A stretch of 13,756 bases of DNA from Pseudomonadales bacterium (lineage in GTDB: Bacteria; Pseudomonadota; Gammaproteobacteria; Pseudomonadales; Azotimanducaceae): the NCBI GenBank assembly GCA_029244465.1, contig JAQWQN010000147.1, positions 1-13,756 on the forward strand, in the 5' to 3' direction. The position numbers were made by a program, and so were the translations under genes. A model generated the notes under the pieces. It had not been told where the DNA came from. It did not search any database and saw only the letters and a list, made by a program, of their open reading frames with translations. Positions 1 to 7,984 of the stretch are shown here, in pieces. Every line of letters begins with the position of its first letter. The first letter of the stretch is position 1.

Positions 1-87
1 ATTCGATTGCTGGGACGCTTCGCGCAGCGCATCTCGTTCGGCAGAACCTATTTCGGGGATATCTCTCTGGATAACGTATCTTGGCAT
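1..87 (-). CDS. DUF4242 family protein, N-terminal 29 residues (cut by window edge)
   Basis: Reading leftward from an ATG at 85-87, 29 codons stay open to the window edge. They begin MPRYVIQRDIPEIG and continue with an SAERDALREA-like helix. This opening is typical of DUF4242 proteins (small, roughly 80-100 residue ferredoxin-like proteins; one Streptomyces member has been described as nickel-binding). A good ribosome binding site (GAGGAAA, about 5 bases before the ATG) supports the start. The rest of the gene lies outside the window, so neither the putative metal-binding residues nor the true length can be checked. The family call rests on the N-terminus alone. It may be transcribed after the phosphotransferase gene, which ends 84 bases upstream on the same strand. 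Confidence 0.7.
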   Translation of the reverse strand, partial: MPRYVIQRDIPEIGSAERDALREASQQSN

Positions 88-170
88 CGTGGTTTCCTCG
101 GTCTTTGCTCGTTGGATAGTGACAGATTAACACCATCGGCACTGCAGATCAGGTCTCTCCCCTTTCGCGC

Positions 171-1220
171 TTAAGCGTTAGCCAGTAGCGCTAGAGAATC
201 GAGTTCCTCGCTCATCGCGATACTTCGCTTGGCCATGGTCATAAACATGTCGTTACCCCGTTCGGTTTCGCCGACAATCATTGAGGCGATCACCGCCATT
301 GTGAGTCCGGCCGGCGCGTAGTGCCGATAGAGGTTCCAAGTTGAGTTCCAATCAAGATCAACGCCATAGCTCGCAAGCACTTCAAGATAGTGTTTGAGGA
401 GGTCTCGTTCGGAGGCACCTCGTCGTTCCGGAGATAATGAGGTTCCCATAAAGTAGCTGACGTCGTTAAACGCGCAACCCAGATTGATGGACTGCCAATC
501 CAAGATTGTGAGGGCATATGGACCGCCAAAGATCATATTGTCGAGACGGTAGTCGATGTGAATAAGAGTCTGGTCACCGCTGTAGTTTTGATAGGCGGCC
601 TGCTGATGGCCAAATCGATCAACGACGGTTAAATCGCGTTTGCTCAAGCGCTTTTCGTATCGCTCTAAGAAGCCTGGTTGCACTATTTGGTAGAGTTCGC
701 CGACGTCGGTCGCGGCCGCCGGAGCTTTTTGCAAGAGTTGGTGTTGCTGGAGGTTTGTGTCTGCCCATCGGGGCCCGTGTAATTTGGCCAGTTGCTCTAG
801 CGCAAGCGCAGCTTGATCAACCGAGCATTCGGACATTTGGTCAATCTGGATGCCGGGGGCAAGATCTTCCATCACGATGGCGAAATCGTGGTTGTTGACA
901 TCAAATTCTGTTGTGAAGACGCGTGGCGTTTGTACCTCGACGGATTGAGCAAGTTCCGTGTAGAAAAATACTTCTCTTGCATAATTACGACCGTCGATAC
1001 CGGTTTGCTTGCTCACCGGATCACTGGACGGAAACTTACCGACAACCGATGTTGGCAGGTCACCTGTCACTGCCAGTTCAAAGCGTGCATTGTCTGCAAC
1101 CTGACCGGCGCCGATGTCCTGCCATGTGAGATTTAGCACGCTTCCTGAGAAACCAGATGCAGACAAGACATTGGTTAGCCATTCGGCCGTAACTTGATTT
1201 GGATGTGAAACCACGGACAT
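171..1220 (-). CDS. APH-like phosphotransferase family protein
   Basis: A 349-residue kinase-fold protein of the aminoglycoside phosphotransferase / ecdysteroid-kinase-like superfamily. The catalytic Brenner motif HIDYRLDN lies at about residues 221-228 (catalytic Asp223, metal-binding Asn228), followed by the LDWQ metal-binding motif (Asp241). The N-terminal third should be the ATP-binding lobe, and FAIVMEDL is the hinge-like stretch. The reading frame stays open upstream to 1454, but that extension lies inside the next gene. The start at 1218-1220 is preferred because it has AAGGA 8 bases upstream (1229-1233) and gives the normal family length. The upstream gene on the same transcript ends only 4 bases away, so the two are almost certainly co-transcribed. 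Members of this family in environmental bacteria are usually not antibiotic-resistance enzymes and their substrates are mostly unknown. Assigning a small-molecule hydroxyl as the phosphate acceptor is an inference. Confidence 0.85.
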   Translation of the reverse strand: MSVVSHPNQVTAEWLTNVLSASGFSGSVLNLTWQDIGAGQVADNARFELAVTGDLPTSVVGKFPSSDPVSKQTGIDGRNYAREVFFYTELAQSVEVQTPRVFTTEFDVNNHDFAIVMEDLAPGIQIDQMSECSVDQAALALEQLAKLHGPRWADTNLQQHQLLQKAPAAATDVGELYQIVQPGFLERYEKRLSKRDLTVVDRFGHQQAAYQNYSGDQTLIHIDYRLDNMIFGGPYALTILDWQSINLGCAFNDVSYFMGTSLSPERRGASERDLLKHYLEVLASYGVDLDWNSTWNLYRHYAPAGLTMAVIASMIVGETERGNDMFMTMAKRSIAMSEELDSLALLANA

Positions 1221-1224
1221 TTTT

Positions 1225-2352
1225 CTAGTCCTTCGCGCCGTCAAAGAACTCAGTGAAGCCGCCTGGTGCATAAGGACCGACGACGACTTGTTCGAGCACA
1301 CCGATGCCCGTTCGCTCTCCATCGCGGGCCCTAACGACCTGCTGCGTGTGTAGGTGCTCGCGCGCAAGCATATCGAGCTGTCGTGGATCAAAAGACTCGC
1401 TACCGGTCTCGAGTTCTCCCTGCCACATGCCTTGGCCCCATTCAGGATGGCCATAGCCTAAGCCTTTCATCTGGAACTTTAAGATTGGTTCTAGCTGGAT
1501 TGTTCGTGTTTCGTCATCGTGCGAGACGAGATCGATTTCAGCAGACTGGGCCAGGCGCGTGTTGGGTGCATAGGTAACTCGGTGTCGTGCTGTGGCCATG
1601 CGCTTATCGCGTCCGTCCAGTACGCCGGGTATTTCCGCCTCTGTGTCGTATAAGGGCGCGATGATGCCCTCACGAACTAACGCTTCCCCGTTGGGACCAT
1701 CAAAAAAAATCGCGTGGGTCACATGATCGTCCCAGAACAGGGGTGCCCAAACAAAGCAAATTCCATCGGGTATCGCGGGTGCGCCACCTGATTCGCGTTC
1801 TCCAACACCACGAACACCCCAAGAACGGTCTTTCGTGCCATGACAGACACGATCGTCTAGCTCGATGGTTCCTTCTGGATGGTTGATGGTGCCTGACCAA
1901 CGTCCGAATTGGTCAAATCGGGTTGCGTCCATGACCCGACGGGATCCTTGCCAAAGCGTTTGATGAGCTTCTTCTATGGAGGCCGTGCGCGCGCTAAAGG
2001 TGATGTCACAGGTGATCCCGCTTTCGTTGTCCTCAAGCACCACTCGGACCCGCTTCATCGGTTCTAAAATCTCGATTCGAAAAGGACCGCACGACATATC
2101 CGTACGCTCAATGGGTGCTCGGCGTGAACCGTAAAAGCAGTGCTGTAACTTGTTGGGCTGCACGACACTAAAGGCACAATCTAGGATCCCTCTGTGTGGA
2201 TAGATGGCCATGCCAATGCCGAAGTAGTAGGAGCCGTCGTTGGCGTAGCCGTTAAACCAGGTGCGATCATAAACATTACGATCAGAGGTTACAGGGTGGG
2301 CCAAGGGCTCACTGGTTTGGTGGACCGGATAGTCATCCAGTTTGTTCAGCAT
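1225..2352 (-). CDS. AttH/DUF7064-DUF7065-like protein (function unknown)
   Basis: A 375-residue soluble protein with no signal peptide or membrane segment that I can see. It is rich in beta-type sequence with many Trp and Gly residues, and carries a strong motif HGTKDRSWGVRGVG at about residues 171-184. That motif (DRSWGVR) and the overall layout fit the lipocalin-like AttH/kievitone-hydratase superfamily, specifically the proteins I know as DUF7064/DUF7065. These occur beside APH-like phosphotransferases, acyl-CoA dehydrogenases and lipid or terpenoid catabolism genes. The family name is from memory. No catalytic role is established, though isoprenoid hydratase or lipid-binding roles have been suggested for relatives. 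The start at 2350-2352 is preceded by a purine-rich leader (GAGGGAG about 10 bases upstream). The gene ends 4 bases before the phosphotransferase, forming a two-gene unit. Confidence 0.7.
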   Translation of the reverse strand: MLNKLDDYPVHQTSEPLAHPVTSDRNVYDRTWFNGYANDGSYYFGIGMAIYPHRGILDCAFSVVQPNKLQHCFYGSRRAPIERTDMSCGPFRIEILEPMKRVRVVLEDNESGITCDITFSARTASIEEAHQTLWQGSRRVMDATRFDQFGRWSGTINHPEGTIELDDRVCHGTKDRSWGVRGVGERESGGAPAIPDGICFVWAPLFWDDHVTHAIFFDGPNGEALVREGIIAPLYDTEAEIPGVLDGRDKRMATARHRVTYAPNTRLAQSAEIDLVSHDDETRTIQLEPILKFQMKGLGYGHPEWGQGMWQGELETGSESFDPRQLDMLAREHLHTQQVVRARDGERTGIGVLEQVVVGPYAPGGFTEFFDGAKD

Positions 2353-2456
2353 GTTTCTTCTTCTCCCTCGTTTCCTTGTTCTTTCTTGTTTCTACACCGG
2401 TTGTTTTTACGCCATCATGTTGCACCGGATCCTCGCCCTGTCAGGCTGGTGACGAC

Positions 2457-2521
2457 GTGGCACGAAGAGGTGGCACGAAGAGGTGGCACAAAGAGGTGGC
2501 ACAAAGACGTGGCACAAAGAG
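2457..2521. repeat. Five tandem copies of a 13-bp unit
   Basis: Consensus GTGGCAC(G/A)AAGAG. Copies lie at 2457-2469, 2470-2482, 2483-2495, 2496-2508 and 2509-2521. Copies 1 and 2 are identical, as are copies 3 and 5; copy 4 differs at its last base (C). The array sits between the stop of the LysR gene and the start of the DUF7064-like gene, both on the minus strand, so it would lie in the leader or promoter of the DUF7064-phosphotransferase unit. The shift from G to A at position 8 partway through the array looks like stepwise duplication. Confidence 0.9.
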
Positions 2522-2562
2522 AAGCGTATGCGTGATTGATAAAAATAGAAAGGGCGATGCGA

Positions 2563-3465
2563 TCAGGCAATACAAGCTTGGTGAAAAGCTTTGATGGCGG
2601 GTGTGGGCGCGTTTTTGGCCGCAGTGACCATCACCAGACGAACGCGCAGATCCCGATCCTGGGTAAGTGTATCAAGTGCGATTTGTAGGCCTTGGCTGGG
2701 AACAGAGCGTGATGCGCCTGCCATTAATGATTTTGGGGCGAGGGTGATTGTGTTGCTTGACGCCGCAAGTGACAGACAAGCTGAAAGGCTATTCAATCGA
2801 TAACGAGGGTTGTTTGGAGAGATGGGCAGCGGAAAATCAGCCTCGAAGAGCCGGTTTTCGCTGAAATATCGACTCGGGATTGCCAGTGGATAATCAGTTA
2901 GTGCACGGTCAACGGCGCCGCTGGCGACCGGGTGCCCCGCACGGTGGATAAAAACGAGTTCCTCTTCGCAAAGAGGCGTCATTTTCAATACGGCCGCGTG
3001 ACTGGACGCTAAAAAGTTCGCTTCGTCGCCAACGACGACGTCACATTCGCCAACAGCGAGGTCTCGATAAACATCGGGACTGCCAACAACGACTTCGATC
3101 TCTAGGTCCGGGTGAGAGCGTGAGAGCTGTGCAAGGCTGCTCGCGATCACCGTCTCGGCGGCTAGCGCAATCGCTCCGACACGAATGGCACCCGACTTGC
3201 CGCCCGCAAGGAGGCGTGCCTCGTCGTCTAACGCGATTTTTGCGGCCAGTACATCCTCTGTTCGCGGGAGAAGTTTCCTGGCCACATCCGTCGGTTCAAC
3301 ACGGCGAGTGGTGCGATTGAACAGTTGCAGACCCATCGACGCCTCCAGTTTTTGCACCCCCTTCGTCAAGCTGCTTTGGGATATACCTAACTGTTCGGCC
3401 GCGATCCTAAAACTGCGGTGTCGATAGACTGCGACGAAGTACTCGAGGTATCGAAGTTCACTCAT
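2563..3465 (-). CDS. LysR family transcriptional regulator
   Basis: A 300-residue protein of standard LysR length. The winged helix-turn-helix occupies about residues 1-60: LEYFVAVYRHRSF, then AAEQLGISQSSLTKGVQKLE, then LFNRTTRRVEPT. The effector-binding domain follows from about residue 90 to the end, containing the periplasmic-binding-protein-like IRVGAIALA strand. It should bind a small molecule and control nearby promoters. It is divergent from the Gfo/Idh/MocA oxidoreductase operon, separated by 98 bases with a perfect palindrome, so that operon is its most likely target, along with its own promoter. The ATG at 3463-3465 has only a very close AAGG upstream, so translation initiation may be weak. 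The inducer is unknown. The downstream DUF7064-phosphotransferase pair on the same strand might also be co-controlled, but a 210-base gap with repeats intervenes. Confidence 0.95.
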   Translation of the reverse strand: MSELRYLEYFVAVYRHRSFRIAAEQLGISQSSLTKGVQKLEASMGLQLFNRTTRRVEPTDVARKLLPRTEDVLAAKIALDDEARLLAGGKSGAIRVGAIALAAETVIASSLAQLSRSHPDLEIEVVVGSPDVYRDLAVGECDVVVGDEANFLASSHAAVLKMTPLCEEELVFIHRAGHPVASGAVDRALTDYPLAIPSRYFSENRLFEADFPLPISPNNPRYRLNSLSACLSLAASSNTITLAPKSLMAGASRSVPSQGLQIALDTLTQDRDLRVRLVMVTAAKNAPTPAIKAFHQACIA

Positions 3466-3480
3466 GCCTTGGTGTGCACT

Positions 3481-3503
3481 ATTATTTCTATATTAGAAAT
3501 AAT
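3481..3503. promoter_or_regulatory. Perfect palindrome with LysR-type T-N11-A box; candidate operator
   Basis: Ten-base arms ATTATTTCTA (3481-3490) and TAGAAATAAT (3494-3503) are exact reverse complements around a TAT spacer. The inner part, TTCTA-N3-TAGAA (3486-3498), is a T-N11-A LysR box. It lies 15 bases upstream of the LysR start and about 60 bases upstream of the first operon gene, which is where a LysR protein would act on both divergent promoters. The site is very AT-rich compared with its surroundings and also contains -10-like hexamers. Binding is inferred from position and symmetry. Confidence 0.7.
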
Positions 3504-3563
3504 ACAGAGAGTTTGTTGCCATAACATCCGCTCGGTGCAGGCGTTAAACGGATAGATAGACGA

Positions 3564-4775
3564 GTGAAACAGTCAGTTGAAAAGAGTCGAGTGTTTCAGC
3601 GAGGCAGGGCTTTTGCCTACCTTGAAGATCAGGATCGTTATCTAACGCAACGCACGACGCCAACGTTGAATTATGGATTTATCGGCTGCGGCATGATGGG
3701 CTTGGAGCACATGCGCAATGTCCACCTTGCAGGTAGCGCCAACATCTATGGTGTTTATGATCCCAGCCCGACCAGTACTCACCATGCCCTGGAGATGCTG
3801 AAGCGTCTGCGTGTGCCTGTGCCGAAAAGTTACGCTTCACTGGCGGCGGCTTGCGCCGATCCTGACACCGATGCGCTCATTATCGCGACGCCCAATTTCA
3901 CTCACCTCGAAGTGATGCGCGTGGCTGCAACACATAACAAGGCGATTTTTCTAGAAAAGCCAATCGCAACGACAATTAATGATGCGATTGAGGTGTGCCA
4001 TCTTGCTCAGAGCCACAACAATATTGTTCGTGTGGGATTGCAGTATCGATACAAAGCGATCTACGCCGAAGCGCTGGCGGAAGTATTTGAACGGCAAGCG
4101 ATTGGTCAAGTGTGTAGTGTAAATATGCTCGAACATCGCTTTCCTTTTCTCGACAAAGTTGGCCAATGGAACAAATTCAACGAAAACACCGGTGGCACTC
4201 TCGTTGAGAAGTGCTGTCACTACTTCGACTTGATGAATCTGTTCGCGGGTGGCAAACCAGAATTGGTTTATGCGACAGGGAGCCAAGCAACGAACTTCAA
4301 GGAATTCCAATATGGTAACGAGAGTGCCGACGGATTAGATCAAGCGCAAGTTATCGTTAACTATGGAAATGGCGTTATCGGTGGGTTTTCGCTCTGTATG
4401 TTTGTGCCCGGTAGTCATGAGGAACTCATTGTGTGTGGCGAAGCAGGTCGCATCAAGGCGAGCGAACAGTCTGAATTGGGTGATAAAAACGAAAACCAGA
4501 TCGATGTATGGGTTGGTGAAAGCGGGCCCTCACGAACTATCAGGCCGAAATATCCATCGTACATAGAAAGTGCGGGGCATCATGGCTCAACCTTCTTTGA
4601 ACACCTGGCGTTTGCAGAAGACCTCGCTTCAGGTATTTACCAGGGGCCTACTCTTGAGGATGCGCTGCAGTCGGCGCTGGTCGGCTTTGCTGCGCAAAGA
4701 TCGATTGAAGAGAGAGCTGCGATCGAGATCGCCGACTTGCTTCCGGCTCAGCTCGATATGGCCACTTTTAGCTAA
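3564..4775 (+). CDS. Gfo/Idh/MocA family NAD(P)-dependent oxidoreductase
   Basis: A 403-residue cytosolic dehydrogenase. The Rossmann nucleotide-binding motif GCGMMG is at about residues 41-46, followed by the family's EKP signature (131-133) and the C-terminal domain's GGTLVEKCCHYFD (210-222). His219 is the likely catalytic His, with Lys132 of EKP. Relatives oxidise or reduce hydroxyls of sugars, inositols and related cyclic polyols. No in-frame ATG exists before the Rossmann motif, and an upstream stop lies at 3522-3524. The start is therefore GTG at 3564 (poor SD) or GTG at 3591 (AAAGAG about 5 bases upstream), which would shorten the protein by nine residues. The roughly 37-residue N-terminal extension ahead of the fold is longer than average. 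This is the first gene of the operon divergent from LysR. A true substrate cannot be read from the sequence. Confidence 0.9.
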   Translation: MKQSVEKSRVFQRGRAFAYLEDQDRYLTQRTTPTLNYGFIGCGMMGLEHMRNVHLAGSANIYGVYDPSPTSTHHALEMLKRLRVPVPKSYASLAAACADPDTDALIIATPNFTHLEVMRVAATHNKAIFLEKPIATTINDAIEVCHLAQSHNNIVRVGLQYRYKAIYAEALAEVFERQAIGQVCSVNMLEHRFPFLDKVGQWNKFNENTGGTLVEKCCHYFDLMNLFAGGKPELVYATGSQATNFKEFQYGNESADGLDQAQVIVNYGNGVIGGFSLCMFVPGSHEELIVCGEAGRIKASEQSELGDKNENQIDVWVGESGPSRTIRPKYPSYIESAGHHGSTFFEHLAFAEDLASGIYQGPTLEDALQSALVGFAAQRSIEERAAIEIADLLPAQLDMATFS

Positions 4776-4788
4776 AGGAGAATGATCT

Positions 4789-5688
4789 ATGGTGCTTCCT
4801 AACCTGATAAACCCATCACCGCGACCGCTCGGCGACCAGGCGATTGGCCCTCTAGCGTATGGTTGCTGGCGACTTGTCAATATGAGCGCGGATGATGCGC
4901 AAGCTCGTATCGAGTGCGCCTTAGAGCACGGTATGAATCTTATCGACACCGCAGATGTGTACGGTCTCGATTGGGGTGGGACTGCGTTTGGGTCTGCGGA
5001 GGCACTGCTAGGAACTGTATTGAAGCAACAACCCAGTCTCCGTGAGCAAATGGTTTTAGCTTCTAAAGGCGGGATTATTCCAGGTGTGCCTTATGACTCA
5101 GCTTGCCTCGAAGAAGCTTGCGAAGCTTCGCTGCGTCGGCTTGGTGTAGAGCAACTCGATCTCTATCAAATTCATCGTCCGGATCTGTTGAGTCATCCTG
5201 AAGAGACGGCTGCAACGCTCGAACGTCTGCTCGCTAGGGGCAAAATAAAACAAGTCGGCGTCTCGAATCATGCGACGTCACAGACCAGTGCGCTGATGGC
5301 GTACCTTCCGGGCAGGGTTATCTCCCAACAATCAGAATATTCTGCGATGCATCTTGCACCATTATTTGATGGGACTTTCGATCAGTGCATGGAGCATCAG
5401 CAACTCATGCTGGCTTGGAGTCCTCTTGGTGGGGGGGCTCTTGTACAAGCAGGGGGCATTTCCGCTGAGCTTGAAGCGGTACTCGATACGCTGGCATTAA
5501 GAGAGGGAGTTGGTCGGGCGACTATTTGCTTGAGCTTTGTCCTCGCTCACCCCGCGAAGCCGGTTGCTATCGTCGGCAGTATTGACCTTGAGCGCATCGC
5601 ATCGGCGAGCGCTGCTTTGGATGTTAGTCTGACGCGAACAGATGTTTACGAAATCATTCAAGTCTCACTGGGAGAAGATTTGCCGTGA
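4789..5688 (+). CDS. Aldo/keto reductase
   Basis: A 299-residue TIM-barrel NAD(P)H-dependent oxidoreductase. The catalytic tetrad is complete: Asp53 and Tyr58 in NLIDTADVYG, Lys93 in LASKGG, and His129 in YQIHRPD. The cofactor-binding region VGVSNH lies at about residues 157-162, with AWSPLGGG later. The QIHRPD and SPLGGG signatures resemble the YdhF-like AKR subgroup. The start is clear: AGGAG at 4776-4780 lies 8 bases before the ATG, and the previous gene ends 13 bases upstream. The stop overlaps the next gene's GTG start (GTGA), indicating translational coupling. With the Gfo/Idh/MocA enzyme it supplies two carbonyl/alcohol redox steps in one pathway. The substrate is unknown. Confidence 0.93.
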   Translation: MVLPNLINPSPRPLGDQAIGPLAYGCWRLVNMSADDAQARIECALEHGMNLIDTADVYGLDWGGTAFGSAEALLGTVLKQQPSLREQMVLASKGGIIPGVPYDSACLEEACEASLRRLGVEQLDLYQIHRPDLLSHPEETAATLERLLARGKIKQVGVSNHATSQTSALMAYLPGRVISQQSEYSAMHLAPLFDGTFDQCMEHQQLMLAWSPLGGGALVQAGGISAELEAVLDTLALREGVGRATICLSFVLAHPAKPVAIVGSIDLERIASASAALDVSLTRTDVYEIIQVSLGEDLP

Positions 5689-6749
5689 GTGTTGAAGTTA
5701 GCTGGTTCAGTGCTCTATGTGACGATGATTACGAATATCTCGGTGTTCACGAGCCAGCTTTGAAGTCCTCGTGGGAACACTGCGCCCGGATCACTCAGTC
5801 TGCGGATGCGCAGGGATACGACAGTATTCTGCTGCCGTCTGGGTATCAATTGGGCATCGACGCCGTGACCTTCGCCGCTGGAATGGCGCCGTTAACCGAA
5901 CAGATACGACTATTGCTGGCCGTTCGGTGCGGAGAACTTTGTGTGCCGCAAATGGCACGACAACTGGCAACGTTAGACCAAATGTTGAACGGCCGACTGT
6001 CGGTGAACATTATCTCGTCCGATATCCCCGGTGAAACACTAGCTTCGCAACCGCGCTATCAGAGAACTCGTGAGGTCATGACGGCTTTGCGTGCCCTGTT
6101 GAACAGAGAGCCTGTGGCTGTGCGGGGAGATTTTGTCAATCTTGATCTAGACCCGCCAAATGCTCGCACCGTTTCTGGTAACAGCCCGTTGTTTTATTTT
6201 GGTGGTCTTTCAGAGGCTGCTAGAGACGTCGCTGCGGAGGCCGCAGACGTCTATTTAATGTGGCCTGACAAAATGGCAGCGGTGGACGAACTTCTGGCAA
6301 ATATGCGGGCACGCGCCGCAAATTATAGCCGTGCGTTACGTTTTGGCTATCGAGTCCACGTGATTGTCCGCGCGAGCGAAGGTGCAGCAATTGATGCTGC
6401 GCGTCGCTTGTTATCGAAACTTGATGCGGCTGAAGGCGAGAAAATTCGCAGTCAGTCACTAGACAGCCAGTCGGTTGGGGTGCGGGCGCAAGGACAATTG
6501 CGCGAGGAAGCAGACGCGGACGGTTTCGCTGAAGAGAATCTTTGGACGGGTATTGGTCGAGCGCGCAGTGGTTGCGGCGCCGCCATCGTAGGTGATCCAG
6601 ATCAGGTTCTAAAAAAATTACTGCAATATAAGTCGCGAGGTATTGAAGCATTTATTTTGTCGGGTTACCCACACCTCGAGGAGTGCGATCTGTTTGCCCG
6701 TTATGTGCTGCCAAAACTTGAACACGCGCGGCTGGATGAATCTTCATGA
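5685..6749 (+). CDS. LLM-class flavin-dependent monooxygenase (SsuD-like)
   Basis: A 354-residue protein of the luciferase-like TIM-barrel monooxygenases, closest in layout to alkanesulfonate monooxygenase SsuD. Landmarks are WFSALCD near the N-terminus, AQGYDSILLPSGY (about 42-54), the middle motif ARQLATLDQMLNGRLSVNII and a C-terminal GDPDQVLKKLLQYKSRGIEAFILSG-type stretch (split here only for description). Such enzymes use reduced FMN and O2 to insert oxygen and cleave C-S or other bonds. The start is GTG at 5685, overlapping the upstream stop by 4 bases. The end overlaps the next ATG (ATGA). No flavin reductase partner is encoded in the window, so FMNH2 would have to come from elsewhere. 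No sulfonate transporter is nearby, so a sulfonate substrate is not supported; oxygenation of another pathway intermediate is equally possible. Confidence 0.9.
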   Translation: MSVEVSWFSALCDDDYEYLGVHEPALKSSWEHCARITQSADAQGYDSILLPSGYQLGIDAVTFAAGMAPLTEQIRLLLAVRCGELCVPQMARQLATLDQMLNGRLSVNIISSDIPGETLASQPRYQRTREVMTALRALLNREPVAVRGDFVNLDLDPPNARTVSGNSPLFYFGGLSEAARDVAAEAADVYLMWPDKMAAVDELLANMRARAANYSRALRFGYRVHVIVRASEGAAIDAARRLLSKLDAAEGEKIRSQSLDSQSVGVRAQGQLREEADADGFAEENLWTGIGRARSGCGAAIVGDPDQVLKKLLQYKSRGIEAFILSGYPHLEECDLFARYVLPKLEHARLDESS

Positions 6750-7948
6750 GAACAGAGTTGGCTATATTCCGTGCACAGACACGTGCTTGGTTGCAGGACC
6801 ATTGTCCGCTCGCCATGCGCACTCGAATGGTCCCTGGAGAAGAGGTAAATGGCGGGACAAAGAAGCGCAGCTCAAATCCTGACGCCTATATCTGGCTTGA
6901 AAATATGGCTGCACGCGGCTGGACCGCGCCAACTTGGCCAAAAGAGTATGGCGGTGCCGGTCTTGATACAGACCACTTTATGGTGTTGTTGGAAGAGTTG
7001 CAGCAACTGGGCGCCCGGCCGCCACTCGGCGGAATGGGTATCAGTATGATTGGCCCGACGCTTCTTGAGTATGGCAGCGAGGAACAGAAAAGGCGCCATC
7101 TTCCGGCGATTGCCAATGGCCAGTACGCGTGGTGTCAGGGATATAGTGAACCGGGAGCAGGGTCTGATTTGGCCGGTTTGCAAACCTACGCGGAGGATTG
7201 CGGCGACCACTTTTTAGTATCTGGATCTAAGGTTTGGACGTCGGGAGCGAGCCATGCAGATTGGATGTTCTGTTTAGTCCGAACCGATCGGGACGCCCCA
7301 AAACATGACGGTATCAGCTTTTTGCTGTTCTCGATGGATAGTCCCGGGGTCACGGTACAACCGATCGAATTGATCAATGGTCAGTCACCCTTCTGCCAAA
7401 CGTTTCTGGATGAGGTACATGTGGCGAAAGAGGATTTGGTGCACAAACTGAATCAGGGCTGGACGGTGGGTAAACGACTGCTACAGCACGAACGCTCTGG
7501 TCTGGCAGCGCTAGCCAGTGCGGATATGGCGGGTCCGATGGAGCGGATCAAACCCTCTGTTTCAATGTCTGAGCTCTTTACGAACTACGGGGTAAGGCCG
7601 GACGATCTTGACGCAGCGTTGCGCGATGATCTTATCGGCAACGATATGTTGATTACGGCTTTTCGACTGACACAACTGCGCACGTTGCAAACGTCGGCGT
7701 CGGAAACGCCGGGCGCGGCAACATCAATATTCAAATTGGTCGAGGCCAACTATGTTAAAGAACAGCTCGAACTGCAGCTTCGAATCAGAGGTACGCAAGG
7801 CCTTGGTTGGGAAGGCAGTAGCTTTACCGATGAGGAGATATCGATGTGTCGACTCTGGCTGGAAGCGAAGTCGATTTCTATCGCCGGTGGCTCAAATGAA
7901 ATCCAGCTCAATATAATCGCCAAGCGCGTGCTCGGATTACCTGATTAG
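6746..7948 (+). CDS. Acyl-CoA dehydrogenase family protein
   Basis: A 400-residue protein with the full three-part acyl-CoA dehydrogenase fold. An N-terminal helical domain (WPKEYGGAGL at about 64-73) is followed by the beta domain signature WCQGYSEPGAGSDLAGL (about 128-144) and SGSKVWTSGA, then a C-terminal helical bundle ending IAGGSNEIQLNIIAKRVLGLP. It should use FAD to introduce an alpha,beta double bond into a CoA thioester and pass electrons to ETF. The glutamate that medium- and short-chain enzymes carry in their YEGT motif is Gly here (Gly381-Gly382, AGGSNEIQ). Glu249 in QHERSGL is a candidate alternative base, as in isovaleryl-CoA dehydrogenase. Its ATG overlaps the upstream stop. 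The following hotdog protein could act on its product. Confidence 0.92.
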   Translation: MRTELAIFRAQTRAWLQDHCPLAMRTRMVPGEEVNGGTKKRSSNPDAYIWLENMAARGWTAPTWPKEYGGAGLDTDHFMVLLEELQQLGARPPLGGMGISMIGPTLLEYGSEEQKRRHLPAIANGQYAWCQGYSEPGAGSDLAGLQTYAEDCGDHFLVSGSKVWTSGASHADWMFCLVRTDRDAPKHDGISFLLFSMDSPGVTVQPIELINGQSPFCQTFLDEVHVAKEDLVHKLNQGWTVGKRLLQHERSGLAALASADMAGPMERIKPSVSMSELFTNYGVRPDDLDAALRDDLIGNDMLITAFRLTQLRTLQTSASETPGAATSIFKLVEANYVKEQLELQLRIRGTQGLGWEGSSFTDEEISMCRLWLEAKSISIAGGSNEIQLNIIAKRVLGLPD

Positions 7949-7972
7949 AATGAGTAGTTGCTAAGGTTAATT

Positions 7973-7980
7973 AAGGAGGT
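7973..7980 (+). promoter_or_regulatory. Strong ribosome binding site deciding the hotdog gene start
   Basis: AAGGAGGT is a near-perfect anti-16S match 4-5 bases upstream of the ATG at 7985. The frame is open from a TTG at 7958, but this site makes the ATG the real start. Confidence 0.85.
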
Positions 7981-7984
7981 TGGT

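Noticed and set aside
813..1136. Plus-strand 107-codon ORF inside the phosphotransferase gene
   Set aside because: It is antisense to a well-supported gene, with no SD and a Cys/His-rich composition typical of a shadow frame.
171..1220. Antibiotic-resistance aminoglycoside kinase
   Set aside because: The Brenner motif shows only the superfamily. Neighbours and sequence outside the motif do not resemble known resistance enzymes.
1221..1454. N-terminal 78-residue extension of the phosphotransferase
   Set aside because: It lies entirely within the coding region of the upstream gene, is low-complexity and Ser/Arg-rich, and a better start with a good SD exists at 1218-1220.
2574..2591. Two AAGCTT copies at the 3' end of the LysR gene as a hairpin terminator
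   Set aside because: It lies within coding sequence, has a short stem and has no U-tract after it on the minus strand.
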